A stretch of DNA of 64,000 bases, taken from contig NZ_BPWE01000003.1 in the NCBI RefSeq assembly GCF_020884755.1, positions 1 to 64,000 of the forward strand. The letters run 5' to 3'. Made by a program: the position numbers and the translations under genes. Of this stretch, positions 54,243-64,000 are shown one piece after another; position 1 is the stretch's first letter, and each line of letters starts with the position of its first letter. The notes beneath the pieces were generated by a model. That model made no database searches. It was not told the DNA's origin and saw nothing but the letters and a program-made list of their open reading frames with translations. The DNA is from Bifidobacterium mizhiense. Lineage in GTDB: Bacteria > Actinomycetota > Actinomycetes > Actinomycetales > Bifidobacteriaceae.

Positions 54243-55054
54243 ACTTCGAGGACCCGGACATGGACACCGGACGACTGACACGTCGCATCCGCCAGAACCA
54301 AAGTCGCCTCAACCAGGGAACTTCCCAGGCGGCCGTATCCATCCGCGACCTGCATAAGCGCTACGGCGACACCGAGGTCCTCAAGGGGATCGACATGGAG
54401 GTCAAGCCGGGCGAGGTCATCTCCATCATCGGCCCCTCGGGCGCGGGCAAGTCCACCCTGCTGCGCTGCATCAATGCCCTGGAGATGCCGACCTCGGGCA
54501 CCATCAGCGTCTATGGAATCGACATTTCCGATCCCAAGACCAACATCGACAAGCTGCGCGAGCACGTGGGCATGGTCTTCCAGCACTTCAACCTCTTCCC
54601 CAACATGAGCGTGGCCGACAACATCACGCTGGCCCCCCACATGCTGCACAAGACACCCAAGGAGGATGCCCGGCAGCAGGCCCTGGACCTGCTGGAGACC
54701 GTAGGGCTTCAGGAGAAGGCGGACGCGCGGCCCACGGATCTGTCTGGCGGGCAGCAGCAGCGTGTGGCCATCGCCCGCGCACTGGCCATGCACCCGGATA
54801 TCATGCTCTTCGACGAGGCCACCTCGGCCCTGGATCCGGAGATGGTGGGCGACGTGCTCCAAGTCATCCGCTCCCTGGCTGAGGGCGGCATGACCATGAT
54901 CCTGGTCACCCACGAGATGGCCTTCGCCCGTGAGGTCTCCTCCAGGGTGATCTTCACCGACGCTGGAATCATCGAGGAGGAGGGCACGCCCGAACAGATC
55001 TTCGGCCACCCGCAGAGCCCTCGGCTGCAGTCCTTCCTCTCCAAGGTCCTGTAA
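54239..55054 (+). CDS. Polar amino-acid ABC transporter ATP-binding protein (GlnQ type)
   Basis: 271 residues. Walker [10 protein letters not shown] near residue 62, Q-loop [10 protein letters not shown], signature [16 protein letters not shown], Walker [13 protein letters not shown]. The first 30 residues are a polar extension not found in most relatives. Start overlaps the preceding fused gene, so both subunits are made together. Convergent with the helicase gene. Confidence 0.92.
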   Translation: MNFEDPDMDTGRLTRRIRQNQSRLNQGTSQAAVSIRDLHKRYGDTEVLKGIDMEVKPGEVISIIGPSGAGKSTLLRCINALEMPTSGTISVYGIDISDPKTNIDKLREHVGMVFQHFNLFPNMSVADNITLAPHMLHKTPKEDARQQALDLLETVGLQEKADARPTDLSGGQQQRVAIARALAMHPDIMLFDEATSALDPEMVGDVLQVIRSLAEGGMTMILVTHEMAFAREVSSRVIFTDAGIIEEEGTPEQIFGHPQSPRLQSFLSKVL

Positions 55055-55065
55055 AGGATCCGGGT

Positions 55066-57669
55066 CTATAGGTCCATCAGCTCCTCGATGGGACCCGCCC
55101 GGTATTCCTTGAAGACCACCTGACCGCTCTCCTGGGTGGCGTCCAGGTCCACGATGCCGGCGATGCCCCAGTCCCGTTCGCCTTCCACATCGTCGAAGAT
55201 CTGCTGAGCCCGCCAGGTGTGTCCCTGACGCTCGTCCCGGTCATCCAGGCTGAAGAAGTCCGATGACCGGGCCTGGGCATCGGTCAGGATCTGCTCATGG
55301 TCCTCGTAGAGGTCATCCAGTGCGTCGCTCCAGGCTCGCAGGCCGTAGCCCCAGTCCGTATCCAGATCGGCCAGGGCCTCCGGCCGGTCAGCGGCCACCA
55401 GCTCCACCCGTTGGAACATGGCATTGCGCACCAGCAGGGTCAGCCCCCGCCGGTCTGCCACCACCTGATTTTCCACCTTGGGCGGGGCGGCGTCCAAGCC
55501 GCTTGTGACATCTCCGTTTTCAATCCTGCCTGCAGCCTCCCATTCATCCACAAGGCTGGAGTCCACCGAGCGCACGATCAGTCCCAGCCAAGCCAGGATG
55601 TCCTCCAGCCGCTCATCCATGAACTCTTCGGGAACCGTCCTGCCGAGCGCCCGATAGGCATCGGACAGGTATCGCAGCAGGGTCCCCTCCGACCGGGATA
55701 TCCCATAGCGGGCGATGTAGCCGTTGAAGTCCGAGGCCGTCTCGATCATGTCGCGCAGAACGGACTTGGGGTGGATCTCATAGTCATTGGCCCAGGGAAC
55801 ATCCCGACGGTAGCGGTCGAAGGCCTCCCCCAGAAGCTCCTCCAGGGGCTTGGGCCAGGTCACCTCCTGCAGACGCTCCATCCGTTCCTCATACTCCAGG
55901 CCATCCTCCTTCATCTGCTGGATGGCCGCATCGCGGGCCTGCCGGTGCTGGGCCTTGAGTATCTGCCGGGGATCCTCCAGAGTGGCCTCAACCATGGAGA
56001 GCAGATTCATGTCGTAATCGGGGTCCTCGGGATCCAGCAGTTCCAGGGCGGCCAACAGAAAGGGCGAAAGGGGCTGGTCCAGGGCGAAATCCTCGGGCAG
56101 ATCCACGGTCGTGAAGTAGTCCAGGCCGCCCTCCGGGTTCCGTTCGGTCTCGATGACCCCGGTGTCGGTCAGGGTTTGGAAAATCTCGCCGGCCCGGTCC
56201 TGCAGATGCTCCTTCTGCTGCGGGGTCTGGCGGGAGTCCTCGATCAGGTCCTCCACCCGCCTCCTGGCATCCCCGCCCTGATCAACCTCATTGAGGACCA
56301 TGGCGTGGGTGATCTTCAGGTGCGGCGTCAGGGTCTCGGGACGGGCCTCGATCAGCTTGTCGAAGGTCCCCTTGCCCCAGGTGACGAACCCCTCCTGGGG
56401 CTTCTTGCGTTTGATCCGCTTGAGCTTCTTGGGGTCGTTGCCCGCCTTGGCCACAGCCCTGGCGTTCTCTATCTCGTATTCAGGTGCCTCGGCCACAACC
56501 AGTCCGCTGGTATCGAAACCCATGCGTCCGGCCCTGCCTGCGATCTGATGGAATTCCCTGGCTCGCAGACGGCGCATTTTGTAACCGTCGAACTTGGTCA
56601 GCCCGGTCAGCAGGACGGTGTGGATGGGCACGTTGATACCGACCCCCAGAGTGTCTGTGCCGCAAATGACCGGCAGGAGGCCATCTTGGGCCAGCTGTTC
56701 CACCAAGCGCCGATACCTGGGCAGCATGCCTGCATGGTGGACCCCGACCCCGGTACGCAACAGCCGCTGCAAAATCCTGCCAAAGGCCGTGGTAAAACGA
56801 GTGCCGGCCATGGCCTCCTTGATCCGCTCGCGCTGGCCCCGGTCGGAGACCCCCGTGCTGGACAGGGCCTGGGCCGTCTCCAAGGCGGCATCCTGGGAGA
56901 AATGAACGATGTAGACCGGCGAATCCCCATCGGCCAGCAGGGACTCCACAGTCGCAGGCAGAGGGGTGTCCACGTATCGGTAATCCAGAGGCACCGGTCG
57001 GGGGGCATCGGCGACGACGTCAACACCCACCCCGGTTTTGCGCTCCAGGTCCTGAGCGATCTGATCCACGTCGCCCAAGGTGGCCGACATGAGCAAAAAC
57101 TGTACATCGGGCAGGGTCAGCAGGGGCACCTGCCATGCCCAGCCACGGTCAGGATCCCCGTAATAGTGGAACTCATCCATGGCCACGCAGCCGATATCAG
57201 CACGGCGACCCTCCCTTAAAGCCTGGTTTGCCAGGATCTCGGCCGTGCAGCAAATGACCGGAGCATCCGTATTGATGTGGGTATCGCCGGTGATCATGCC
57301 CACCCGGTCGCGGCCCAGAATCGAAACCAGGTCGAAGAACTTCTCGGAGACCAGGGCCTTGATGGGAGCCGTGTAGTAGGAGCGCCGCCCGGTGCACAGA
57401 GCGATGAAGTGCATGGCCAGGGCCACCATGGACTTACCGGAGCCGGTCGGGGTCGACAGAATCACATGGTCGCCTGAAACCAGGGAGAGGACGGCCTCCT
57501 CCTGGTGCGGCCAGGGGGTGATGCCCCGGGAAGCCACCCAGGAGAAAAAGCGGTCATAAATCTGATCCTCGGTCAGGTTGCGGGGACCTCCCGCCTCGGG
57601 AACCAGGTCGCCCAAGGAGGGAGGCTGGTCGGTTGGGGCGGTTGAGGAATCAGCATGTTCTTGGACCAT
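55066..57669 (-). CDS. DEAD/DEAH-box helicase with DUF3516-type C-terminal region
   Basis: 867 residues. Ski2-like helicase core in the first half: Walker A STPTGSGKS, motif Ib-like VICCTAEIL, motif II as DEFH, motif III LLMSATLG, motif VI QIAGRAGRMG. The second half (about 440-867) is the long actinobacterial domain, mostly helical. ATG at 57669 lies after the more upstream ATG at 57699, which lacks a ribosome-binding site. Role in RNA or DNA metabolism is not known. The gene stands alone between two amino-acid transport operons. Confidence 0.88.
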   Translation of the reverse strand: MVQEHADSSTAPTDQPPSLGDLVPEAGGPRNLTEDQIYDRFFSWVASRGITPWPHQEEAVLSLVSGDHVILSTPTGSGKSMVALAMHFIALCTGRRSYYTAPIKALVSEKFFDLVSILGRDRVGMITGDTHINTDAPVICCTAEILANQALREGRRADIGCVAMDEFHYYGDPDRGWAWQVPLLTLPDVQFLLMSATLGDVDQIAQDLERKTGVGVDVVADAPRPVPLDYRYVDTPLPATVESLLADGDSPVYIVHFSQDAALETAQALSSTGVSDRGQRERIKEAMAGTRFTTAFGRILQRLLRTGVGVHHAGMLPRYRRLVEQLAQDGLLPVICGTDTLGVGINVPIHTVLLTGLTKFDGYKMRRLRAREFHQIAGRAGRMGFDTSGLVVAEAPEYEIENARAVAKAGNDPKKLKRIKRKKPQEGFVTWGKGTFDKLIEARPETLTPHLKITHAMVLNEVDQGGDARRRVEDLIEDSRQTPQQKEHLQDRAGEIFQTLTDTGVIETERNPEGGLDYFTTVDLPEDFALDQPLSPFLLAALELLDPEDPDYDMNLLSMVEATLEDPRQILKAQHRQARDAAIQQMKEDGLEYEERMERLQEVTWPKPLEELLGEAFDRYRRDVPWANDYEIHPKSVLRDMIETASDFNGYIARYGISRSEGTLLRYLSDAYRALGRTVPEEFMDERLEDILAWLGLIVRSVDSSLVDEWEAAGRIENGDVTSGLDAAPPKVENQVVADRRGLTLLVRNAMFQRVELVAADRPEALADLDTDWGYGLRAWSDALDDLYEDHEQILTDAQARSSDFFSLDDRDERQGHTWRAQQIFDDVEGERDWGIAGIVDLDATQESGQVVFKEYRAGPIEELMDL

Positions 57670-57743
57670 GTCCACCAGTCTATCCGGCCAGGCACACAAG
57701 TCCGGCAGGAGACTGGCTTGGAATCATGTGAGCTGAGGACCGG

Positions 57744-58907
57744 TCAGTCCTGGTCTTTGCCCTCCTGCTTCTTGCCCTCGTCCTTCTGATCGCCGTCGGA
57801 GCGGCCGCCGCGTCCAGGCTTGAGGAAGTCCGGAATCTCCAGGCTCGCCTTGTGCGGATCGACCAGCGTGTCGGGCTGGGTCCTGTCATAGCCCTGGATG
57901 TAGCGGGTCTTCCTCCAGTGCTTGATGGAGGCGTTAGATCCACGGTGATGTGCATGGTACAGCAGCGGCGCGCCGCCGTACCGGTCCTCGTCCACCTCCT
58001 TGGCCACGGCTATCTGGTTGACATTGGAGGGATCCATGATGGCCACGGGCGCGGCAGGCTCCACGAAGTCGGCGGGGGCGGCAGTGCGCTCCTGCATCTT
58101 CTTGGGCAGCCAGCGGGCGAAGTGGGAGAGCAGGAAGCAGACGAAGAAGTAGACCACCGAGGCCACCACCAGGGTCTGCAGGATGTTGAAGTACATGGAA
58201 CCCAGACGACGGGACTCCTGCAGCAGATCCGTGTACATGATGATGGAGCCCAGAGCCGTGTCCTTGAGGACCACGACCAGCTGGGTAACAGCCGCCGGCA
58301 GCATGGCGTAGACGGCCTGGGGAACCTCGATCTGCATCAGCGACTGGGTCCTGGTCAGCCCCAGGGCCAGGGAGGCCTCGCGCTGGCCGTTGGGCAGGTT
58401 GCCCACGCCCGAACGGATCAGCTCAGCCACCACGGAGCCGTTGTAGAGGATCAGACCCAGCACGACGGCCCAGTAGGAGGCCTGGCTGACTCCGGCAAAG
58501 GCGAACCAGCGCCAGAAGAAGATCATCATCATCAGCACCGGGACGGCCCGGCAGAACTCCACTATGACGCCCGAGACTGCCCTTACCAGCCCGTTGGGCA
58601 GCAGACGGCCGATGCCGAAGACGAATCCAAAGATGACCGAGCCTATCACTGCCACAACCGAGGCCTTGATGGTCAGCCAGAGCCCGGGCAGGTAGAAGTC
58701 GGACCAGGCTTCGTAGTCCAGAGCCGGGCGCCAGAGCTCCCAGCTCAGCTGGTTCTCGCCGTCCGGAGGGTTGTGCAGCCTCATCAGCACCAGGATGACC
58801 ACGATGGCGAAGATGACGGCGGCTATCCAGTTGACGATTCGTATGGTGCGCCGGCCCTTGGGACCGGGCTGATCGAAGAGCAGCGAGCTCTCATTGTCCT
58901 GTGCCAT
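57744..58907 (-). CDS. gluD: Glutamate-type ABC transporter permease (GluD)
   Basis: 387 residues, of which about 260 form the usual HisM-like permease (LPGLWLTIKASVVAVIGSVIFG, EASLALGLTRTQSLMQIEVPQAVY). The remaining 120 C-terminal residues form a cytoplasmic tail that is charged and ends in a Lys/Asp/Glu-rich stretch. GluC and GluD together form the channel. Last gene of a gluABCD-ordered operon as in Corynebacterium glutamicum. ATG at 58907 is preceded by AAGGAGG. Confidence 0.85.
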   Translation of the reverse strand: MAQDNESSLLFDQPGPKGRRTIRIVNWIAAVIFAIVVILVLMRLHNPPDGENQLSWELWRPALDYEAWSDFYLPGLWLTIKASVVAVIGSVIFGFVFGIGRLLPNGLVRAVSGVIVEFCRAVPVLMMMIFFWRWFAFAGVSQASYWAVVLGLILYNGSVVAELIRSGVGNLPNGQREASLALGLTRTQSLMQIEVPQAVYAMLPAAVTQLVVVLKDTALGSIIMYTDLLQESRRLGSMYFNILQTLVVASVVYFFVCFLLSHFARWLPKKMQERTAAPADFVEPAAPVAIMDPSNVNQIAVAKEVDEDRYGGAPLLYHAHHRGSNASIKHWRKTRYIQGYDRTQPDTLVDPHKASLEIPDFLKPGRGGRSDGDQKDEGKKQEGKDQD

Positions 58908-58913
58908 GGCCGC

Positions 58914-59591
58914 TCACCTCCTTACTGCCAGCTTGTTGGACAGGTACGTGGTCAGCGCCCCGATAGGCAGAACCAGGATCACGTATCCCAGGGCGAAGAT
59001 CAGGAAGATGGCCACAATGGCGTTGGCGTGGAACTCGATCATCTCGCTCATCAGGGAGGAGCTCTCGGAAGCCACGGAAGCGGCTGCAGCCACGGTGGAG
59101 TTCTTCAGCAGGGCGATGAAGGTGTTGCCCAGGGGCGCCACCGACCCGTGGAAGGCCTGGGGCAGAATGATCTGCGAGGCCGACTGGAAGAAGCTCAGCC
59201 CCAAGGCACGGGCCGCCTCGGCCTGACCCAGGGGCACCGTGTTGATGCCCGAGCGCAGGGACTCGCAGACGAAGGCCGCCGTATACAGGGACAGGCCCGT
59301 CACCGCCAGCCAGAAGAAGTTGACGGAGAATTCCGGCGAGAAGCTGATCTTCAGCTGGGCGAAGGCCCCCAGGACCATGAAGACCATGATGATGGTCAGT
59401 GGCATGTTCTGGAAAAACTCCACATACCCTCGGCCGACGGCCCGCAGGGAGGAGATGGGCGAGATGCGCATGATCACCAGGATGATGCCCAGAATCAGCG
59501 AAAAGAGGGCCGACCAGAGGGTCAGCTGGATGTTGACCCAGAAGGCCGCCGGGATGTCGTAGTCGGAAAACAGTTGGATGATGGTTGACAT
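58914..59591 (-). CDS. gluC: Glutamate-type ABC transporter permease (GluC)
   Basis: 225 residues with about five membrane segments. The conserved loop EAARALGLSFFQSASQIILPQAFHG is present. Starts one base after the gluB stop, using AAGGAGAG in the end of gluB. The sixth position of the operon layout ATPase-binding protein-permease-permease supports GluC. Substrate inferred as glutamate or a related amino acid. Confidence 0.87.
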   Translation of the reverse strand: MSTIIQLFSDYDIPAAFWVNIQLTLWSALFSLILGIILVIMRISPISSLRAVGRGYVEFFQNMPLTIIMVFMVLGAFAQLKISFSPEFSVNFFWLAVTGLSLYTAAFVCESLRSGINTVPLGQAEAARALGLSFFQSASQIILPQAFHGSVAPLGNTFIALLKNSTVAAAASVASESSSLMSEMIEFHANAIVAIFLIFALGYVILVLPIGALTTYLSNKLAVRR

Positions 59592-59592
59592 C

Positions 59593-60444
59593 TCACTCTC
59601 CTTCCTTTGGCTTGGGCGGATTGAACCGCGGGTCGGGTTTGTAGTGGGTGCCCCGGGTGTTGTTCTCCAGCGCCCGCTGCCAGGAGCCGTTGGCCTCCAT
59701 GTCGGTCAGGGCCGCGTTGATTTTGTGGGCCAGCTTGGTATTGCCCTTCTTGATGCCCACGCCGTAGTACTCCTGGGTGAAGGGCTTGCCCACCAGCCGC
59801 AGTCTTCCCCGGGAGGCGGAGGCCAGGCCGGCCAGGATGATGTCGTCGGTGGTGACCGCATCGACGATGCCGGAGAAGAGGGCGGTGGCGCATTCGGCGT
59901 AGCCGGGCTGCTCCATCAGCTGGACCTCCTTGGCAAACTTTTTCTTGACGGTGACGGCCGAGGTGGATCCGGTCACTGAGCACAGACGCTTGCCGTTGAG
60001 GTCCTCGGGGCCGCGGATATGGTGGTCCTCCTTGCGCACCAGCAGGTCCTGGCCGGCCACGATGTAGGGTCCGGCGAAGGAGACGGCCCGCTTGCGCTCA
60101 TCCGTTATGGAGTATGAGGCCAGGATCATGTCCACGTCGCCGTTCTGGAGCATGGCCTCCCGCTGCTTGGAGGGGGCCTCCTTCCAGACGATGTCGTCGG
60201 CGCTGTAGCCCAGCTTGTCGGCGATGTAGGTGGCCACGTCCACGTCGAAGCCCACATAGGTCCCGGCCTTCTTGAAGCCCAGACCGGGCTGGTCGAACTT
60301 GATGCCCACCCGGATCTTGCCTGCCTCCTTGTCGGAGCCGCAGGCCGCCAGGGAGACCAGGCAACCCAGTGCGCACAGGATCGCGGTCAGATTCCTGGCC
60401 AGCCGTTTCAGCGGCCGGCCCATGCCATGCATGCTTGCATTCAT
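59593..60444 (-). CDS. gluB: Glutamate-type ABC transporter binding lipoprotein (GluB)
   Basis: 283 residues. Signal peptide with lipobox SLAAC (Cys near residue 35). Bacterial extracellular solute-binding family 3 features: DVDVATYIADKLG, ILASYSITDERKRAVSFAGPY, LCSVTGSTSA. Captures the amino acid for GluCD. Ends in a Pro/Lys-rich tail. Confidence 0.88.
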   Translation of the reverse strand: MNASMHGMGRPLKRLARNLTAILCALGCLVSLAACGSDKEAGKIRVGIKFDQPGLGFKKAGTYVGFDVDVATYIADKLGYSADDIVWKEAPSKQREAMLQNGDVDMILASYSITDERKRAVSFAGPYIVAGQDLLVRKEDHHIRGPEDLNGKRLCSVTGSTSAVTVKKKFAKEVQLMEQPGYAECATALFSGIVDAVTTDDIILAGLASASRGRLRLVGKPFTQEYYGVGIKKGNTKLAHKINAALTDMEANGSWQRALENNTRGTHYKPDPRFNPPKPKEGE

Positions 60445-60466
60445 GCGGATATGCTTCCCTCCTGCT

Positions 60467-61282
<816 letters not shown>

Positions 61283-61404
61283 ATTGGGCAGTTTACTCAT
61301 CCTTTGTTGCAGAACGGCCATAGAAACGGTTCTTCCGTAAAGCCGAGGCAAGGGCAAAGCCCGGCCCGATCGGTCCGCAGCGCGTAACAAGGCATACACA
61401 ATAA

Positions 61405-61432
61405 GGGCCGGAACCCCGCAGGATTCCAGCCC
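61405..61432 (-). terminator. Terminator hairpin after aspS
   Basis: GGGCCGGAACCC (61405-61416) with GGATTCCAGCCC (61421-61432), a 12-pair stem whose two imperfect positions are G-U wobbles only if read on the minus strand. TTATTG follows on that strand. It lies after the aspS stop codon. Confidence 0.75.
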
Positions 61433-61467
61433 TTTGAAGACTCTCGCCGATCAGCGGCGGGATGCGC

Positions 61468-63270
61468 TCAGTCGGCATCCTCCTCATCCGGCTCCCAGTC
61501 CACGCCGGTCTCGGCGCGTTGCTGGTCGGAGATGGGGGCCGGAGCCCCGGTCATGGGATCCTGGCCGCCGCCGGACTTGGGGAAGGCGATGACATCGCGG
61601 ATGGAATCCGCCCCCGTCAGGATCTGTGCGGTCCTGTCCCAGCCGAAGGCGATGCCCGCGTGGGGCGGAGCGCCGTACTTGAAGGCATCCAGCAGGAAGC
61701 CGAACTTCTCCTGGGCCTCCTCGGGACCGATGCCCAGCACCTTGAAGATCCGGTCCTGGATGTCGTCACGGTGGATACGCACCGAGCCGCCGCCCATCTC
61801 CTCGCCGTTGCAGACGATATCGTAGGAGTCGCTCATGGCGTGCTCGGGATCCTCGTCGAAACGGTCGATCCAGTCGGCCGAGGGCATGGTGAAGGGGTGG
61901 TGCATGGAGGTCCACTTGGAATGGCCCACGGCCACATCGTCGTCATCCGGGTCGTCGGTGGGCTTGAAGAGCGGGAAGTCCACCACCCAGGTCAGGGCGA
62001 ACTCGTCGGGCTTGAGCAGCCCCTGGCGGCGGGCGATCTCCACACGGGCCGCACCCAGCAGGGTCTGCGAGGCCTCGCGGGGTCCGGCTGCAAAGAAGAC
62101 GGCATCCCCGTCCGAGGCGCCCACAGCCTCCTTGAGGCCCTGGCGCTCGGCATCAGACAGGTTCTTGGCCACGGGACCCTTGAGGGTGCCATCGCCGGTG
62201 AACTGGACATAGGCCAGACCCTTGGCACCCCGCTGGCGGGCCCACTCCTGCCAGGCATCGAACTGCCTGCGGGGCAGGTTGGCCGCGCCCTGGTAGACCA
62301 CGGCACCCACATAGGGGGCCTGGAAGACCCGGAAGGGCGTGTCCTTGAAGTACTCGGTCAGCTCGACGATGGGGTTGCCGAAGCGCAGGTCAGGCTTGTC
62401 GGAGCCGTACTTGTCCATGGCCTCCTGCCAGCTGATCCTGGGAATGGGCAGGGTGACCTCGAATCCTGCAGCCTTCCAGACCTCGGCGATGACCTGCTCG
62501 GCCATGGCCATGACGTCCTCCTGGGAGGCGAAGCTCATCTCGATGTCCAGCTGGGTGAACTCGGGCTGCCTGTCGGCACGGAAGTCCTCGTCGCGGTAGC
62601 AGCGGGCGATCTGGTAGTAACGCTCGAAGCCGCCCACCATCAGCAGCTGCTTGAGCAGCTGTGGAGACTGCGGCAGGGCGTACCAGGATCCGGGCACCAG
62701 ACGGGCCGGCACCAGGAAGTCGCGGGCACCCTCGGGGGTGGACTTGATCAGGGTCGGCGTCTCGATCTCGCAGAAGTCCATCTTGTCCAAGGCAGCACGG
62801 GCGGCACGGTTCATGGCGGCCCTCAGACGGATGTTGCGCTGCATGGAGGGGCGGCGCAGGTCCAGATAACGGTAGCGCAGCCGCACATCCTCGCCGGGCA
62901 GCTTGTTCTCGGCCTCGTTCTCCAGGGCTGTGGACACCTGGAAGGGCAGGGCGGCCGACTTGGACAGAACCTCGATCTTGTCGGCCACGATCTCGATGTG
63001 CCCGGTGGACAGATGCTCGTTGTCGTTGCCCTCGGGACGTTCGCGGACCTTGCCGGTGACCTGGATCACGTACTCGCTGCGCAGGGGCCGGGCCTCTTCC
63101 TCGTCGTAGATGACGATCTGCACCAGACCGGAACGGTCACGCAGGTCGATGAAGGCCACGCCTCCGTGATCCCGGCGGCGATCCACCCACCCGGCCACCG
63201 TCACCTGGCGACCGACCATATCCTGCGTGACATCCGTGGCGTAGCTCGTTCTGTAAGCCGACTGGCCCAT
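61468..63270 (-). CDS. aspS: Aspartyl-tRNA synthetase
   Basis: 600 residues. N-terminal OB-fold anticodon-binding domain ([24 protein letters not shown] region), the catalytic class II core with the FGWDR motif 3 segment ([13 protein letters not shown]) and motif 2 [16 protein letters not shown], and the GAD insertion domain typical of bacterial AspRS. ATG at 63270 with AGGAAAG upstream is preferred to the ATG at 63288. Follows hisS by about 40 bases in the same direction, a common actinobacterial pair. Confidence 0.95.
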   Translation of the reverse strand: MGQSAYRTSYATDVTQDMVGRQVTVAGWVDRRRDHGGVAFIDLRDRSGLVQIVIYDEEEARPLRSEYVIQVTGKVRERPEGNDNEHLSTGHIEIVADKIEVLSKSAALPFQVSTALENEAENKLPGEDVRLRYRYLDLRRPSMQRNIRLRAAMNRAARAALDKMDFCEIETPTLIKSTPEGARDFLVPARLVPGSWYALPQSPQLLKQLLMVGGFERYYQIARCYRDEDFRADRQPEFTQLDIEMSFASQEDVMAMAEQVIAEVWKAAGFEVTLPIPRISWQEAMDKYGSDKPDLRFGNPIVELTEYFKDTPFRVFQAPYVGAVVYQGAANLPRRQFDAWQEWARQRGAKGLAYVQFTGDGTLKGPVAKNLSDAERQGLKEAVGASDGDAVFFAAGPREASQTLLGAARVEIARRQGLLKPDEFALTWVVDFPLFKPTDDPDDDDVAVGHSKWTSMHHPFTMPSADWIDRFDEDPEHAMSDSYDIVCNGEEMGGGSVRIHRDDIQDRIFKVLGIGPEEAQEKFGFLLDAFKYGAPPHAGIAFGWDRTAQILTGADSIRDVIAFPKSGGGQDPMTGAPAPISDQQRAETGVDWEPDEEDAD

Positions 63271-63309
63271 GCTTTCCTGTACCTCCATAATGCTCGGCCT
63301 GCCCCTGCG

Positions 63310-64000
63310 TCAGGCCTGATATTCCACACTCTGCCGGGCATACAGGCTATCCGGCGTCCACGACACCAGGTCAGCCGGAATCTGTTCGCCGGTGATGATG
63401 TTCTTGACCTGGTCGCCCTCCTGCTGGCCCTCCTTGGCGGGGAACCAGACATAGGGGATGCCCAGGTGGTCGGCATAGCGGATCTGCTTGCCGATCTTGG
63501 CCGCGGTGGGAGCCACGTCAGCGGCGATCCCCCTGTCACGCAGGTCCTGGGCGATGTGGTTGCTGGCGGTACGGTCCTCCTCGTCCCAGACAGCGACCAT
63601 GACCGCAGCCGGGGAGACCCTTGAGGCCTGGACCCCTTGGGCCAGCAGGTAGGAGAGCAGGCGTGAAAGCCCGATGGACAGCCCCACACCCGGGTAGGTG
63701 CGGTTGCCCTGGCTGGCCAGGTTGTCGTAACGGCCGCCGGAACAGATGGACCCCAGGGACTGCGCCCCCTCCAGGAAGGTCTCGTAGACTGAGCCGGTGT
63801 AGTAGTCCAGCCCGCGGGCGATCTTCAGGTCGGCGATGACCGAGCCGGGCCGGATGCGGGCGGCCTCGTCGATGATCATGGCCAGCGTCTCCAGCCCCTC
63901 GATGGCCAGGGCATATGAAGAAGACTCCTTATCGATGCCAACCTTGTCGACCAGGGCGTCGAAGCGCTGGCGCAGCTGCTGGCCATCGTCGGCGGTCAGC
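63310..64000 (-). CDS. hisS: Histidyl-tRNA synthetase, C-terminal part (cut by the window edge)
   Basis: At least 229 codons are in this window and the frame remains open to its right edge, so the start lies beyond 64000. The class II histidyl signature KIARGLDYYTGSVYE is present, with GGRYDNL (histidine-binding loop) and the C-terminal anticodon domain (AVMVAVWDEED, GIAADVAPTAAKIGKQIRYADHLGIP). Usual length is about 420-470 residues. Confidence 0.92.
   Translation of the reverse strand, partial: LTADDGQQLRQRFDALVDKVGIDKESSSYALAIEGLETLAMIIDEAARIRPGSVIADLKIARGLDYYTGSVYETFLEGAQSLGSICSGGRYDNLASQGNRTYPGVGLSIGLSRLLSYLLAQGVQASRVSPAAVMVAVWDEEDRTASNHIAQDLRDRGIAADVAPTAAKIGKQIRYADHLGIPYVWFPAKEGQQEGDQVKNIITGEQIPADLVSWTPDSLYARQSVEYQA

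Noticed and set aside
61462-63624. 720-codon open frame opposite aspS and hisS
   Set aside because: Antisense of synthetase genes with intact motifs.

Overview
This window is about 64 kb of a GC-rich (roughly 60% by eye) actinobacterial chromosome. The genus Bifidobacterium is strongly suggested by the gene set. It holds pflB-pflA (formate C-acetyltransferase and its activase), a YtfQRT/YjfF-type sugar ABC system with the order of the bifidobacterial fruEKFG fructose operon, an mtrA-mtrB-lpqB operon, a gluABCD-ordered glutamate-type ABC system, tig-clpP1-clpP2-clpX, and an actinobacterial helicase with a long C-terminal domain. GTG and TTG starts are frequent. Species is inference only; an insect-associated lineage is possible but cannot be proven from the sequence. 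There is no phage, insertion sequence, CRISPR array or rRNA operon. One tRNA (Gln, anticodon TTG) is present.

Layout. 1-4.1 kb: an AT-rich non-coding lead followed by an ADP-ribosylglycohydrolase / NCS1 permease / PfkB kinase cluster resembling the logic of E. coli yegTUV. 4.1-9.9 kb: gldA, a low-complexity membrane protein, a histidine phosphatase overlapping rsfS, glmU overlapping a NagD-like HAD phosphatase, then tRNA-Gln. 10-15.1 kb: prs, nadD, a small uncharacterised acidic protein and proA (the last three coupled by GTGA overlaps), then glyA. 15.3-19 kb: thrC, then a YtrA-type GntR regulator with its own ABC exporter. 19.4-27.8 kb: recN-nadK, clpX, clpP2, clpP1, tig and rnd. 28-33.7 kb: pflA, pflB, a small conserved protein and nadE. 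33.7-38.8 kb: a DHA2-type MFS exporter divergent from a TetR regulator with a clear operator, YccF, cyclophilin, an orphan Vsr-like endonuclease and a Gfo/Idh oxidoreductase. 38.9-43.6 kb: fruEKFG. 43.8-48.6 kb: lpqB-mtrB-mtrA and an HAD-IB phosphatase. 49-52.5 kb: MarR regulator, MFS transporter, rarA. 52.7-61.3 kb: a polar amino-acid ABC system with a fused binding-protein/permease, the DUF3516-type helicase, and gluABCD. 61.4-64 kb: aspS and hisS (cut by the window edge).

How the genes work together. NAD metabolism is unusually visible (nadD, nadK, nadE), as is fermentative redox balance (pflB/pflA, gldA). Both gldA and pflB carry a CRP/GlxR-type TGTGA-N6-TCAC[T/G] palindrome upstream, the most interesting regulatory link I found. 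Two operons (pflB-pflA and fruE-fruKFG) show the same design: a strong hairpin plus T-run directly after the highly expressed first gene. The best candidates for undescribed biology are the ADP-ribosylglycohydrolase/permease/kinase cluster, the orphan Vsr with an altered active-site residue, the low-complexity membrane protein, and an unexplained nested inverted repeat near 48.8 kb. I see no obviously novel multi-gene defence or secondary-metabolite system.
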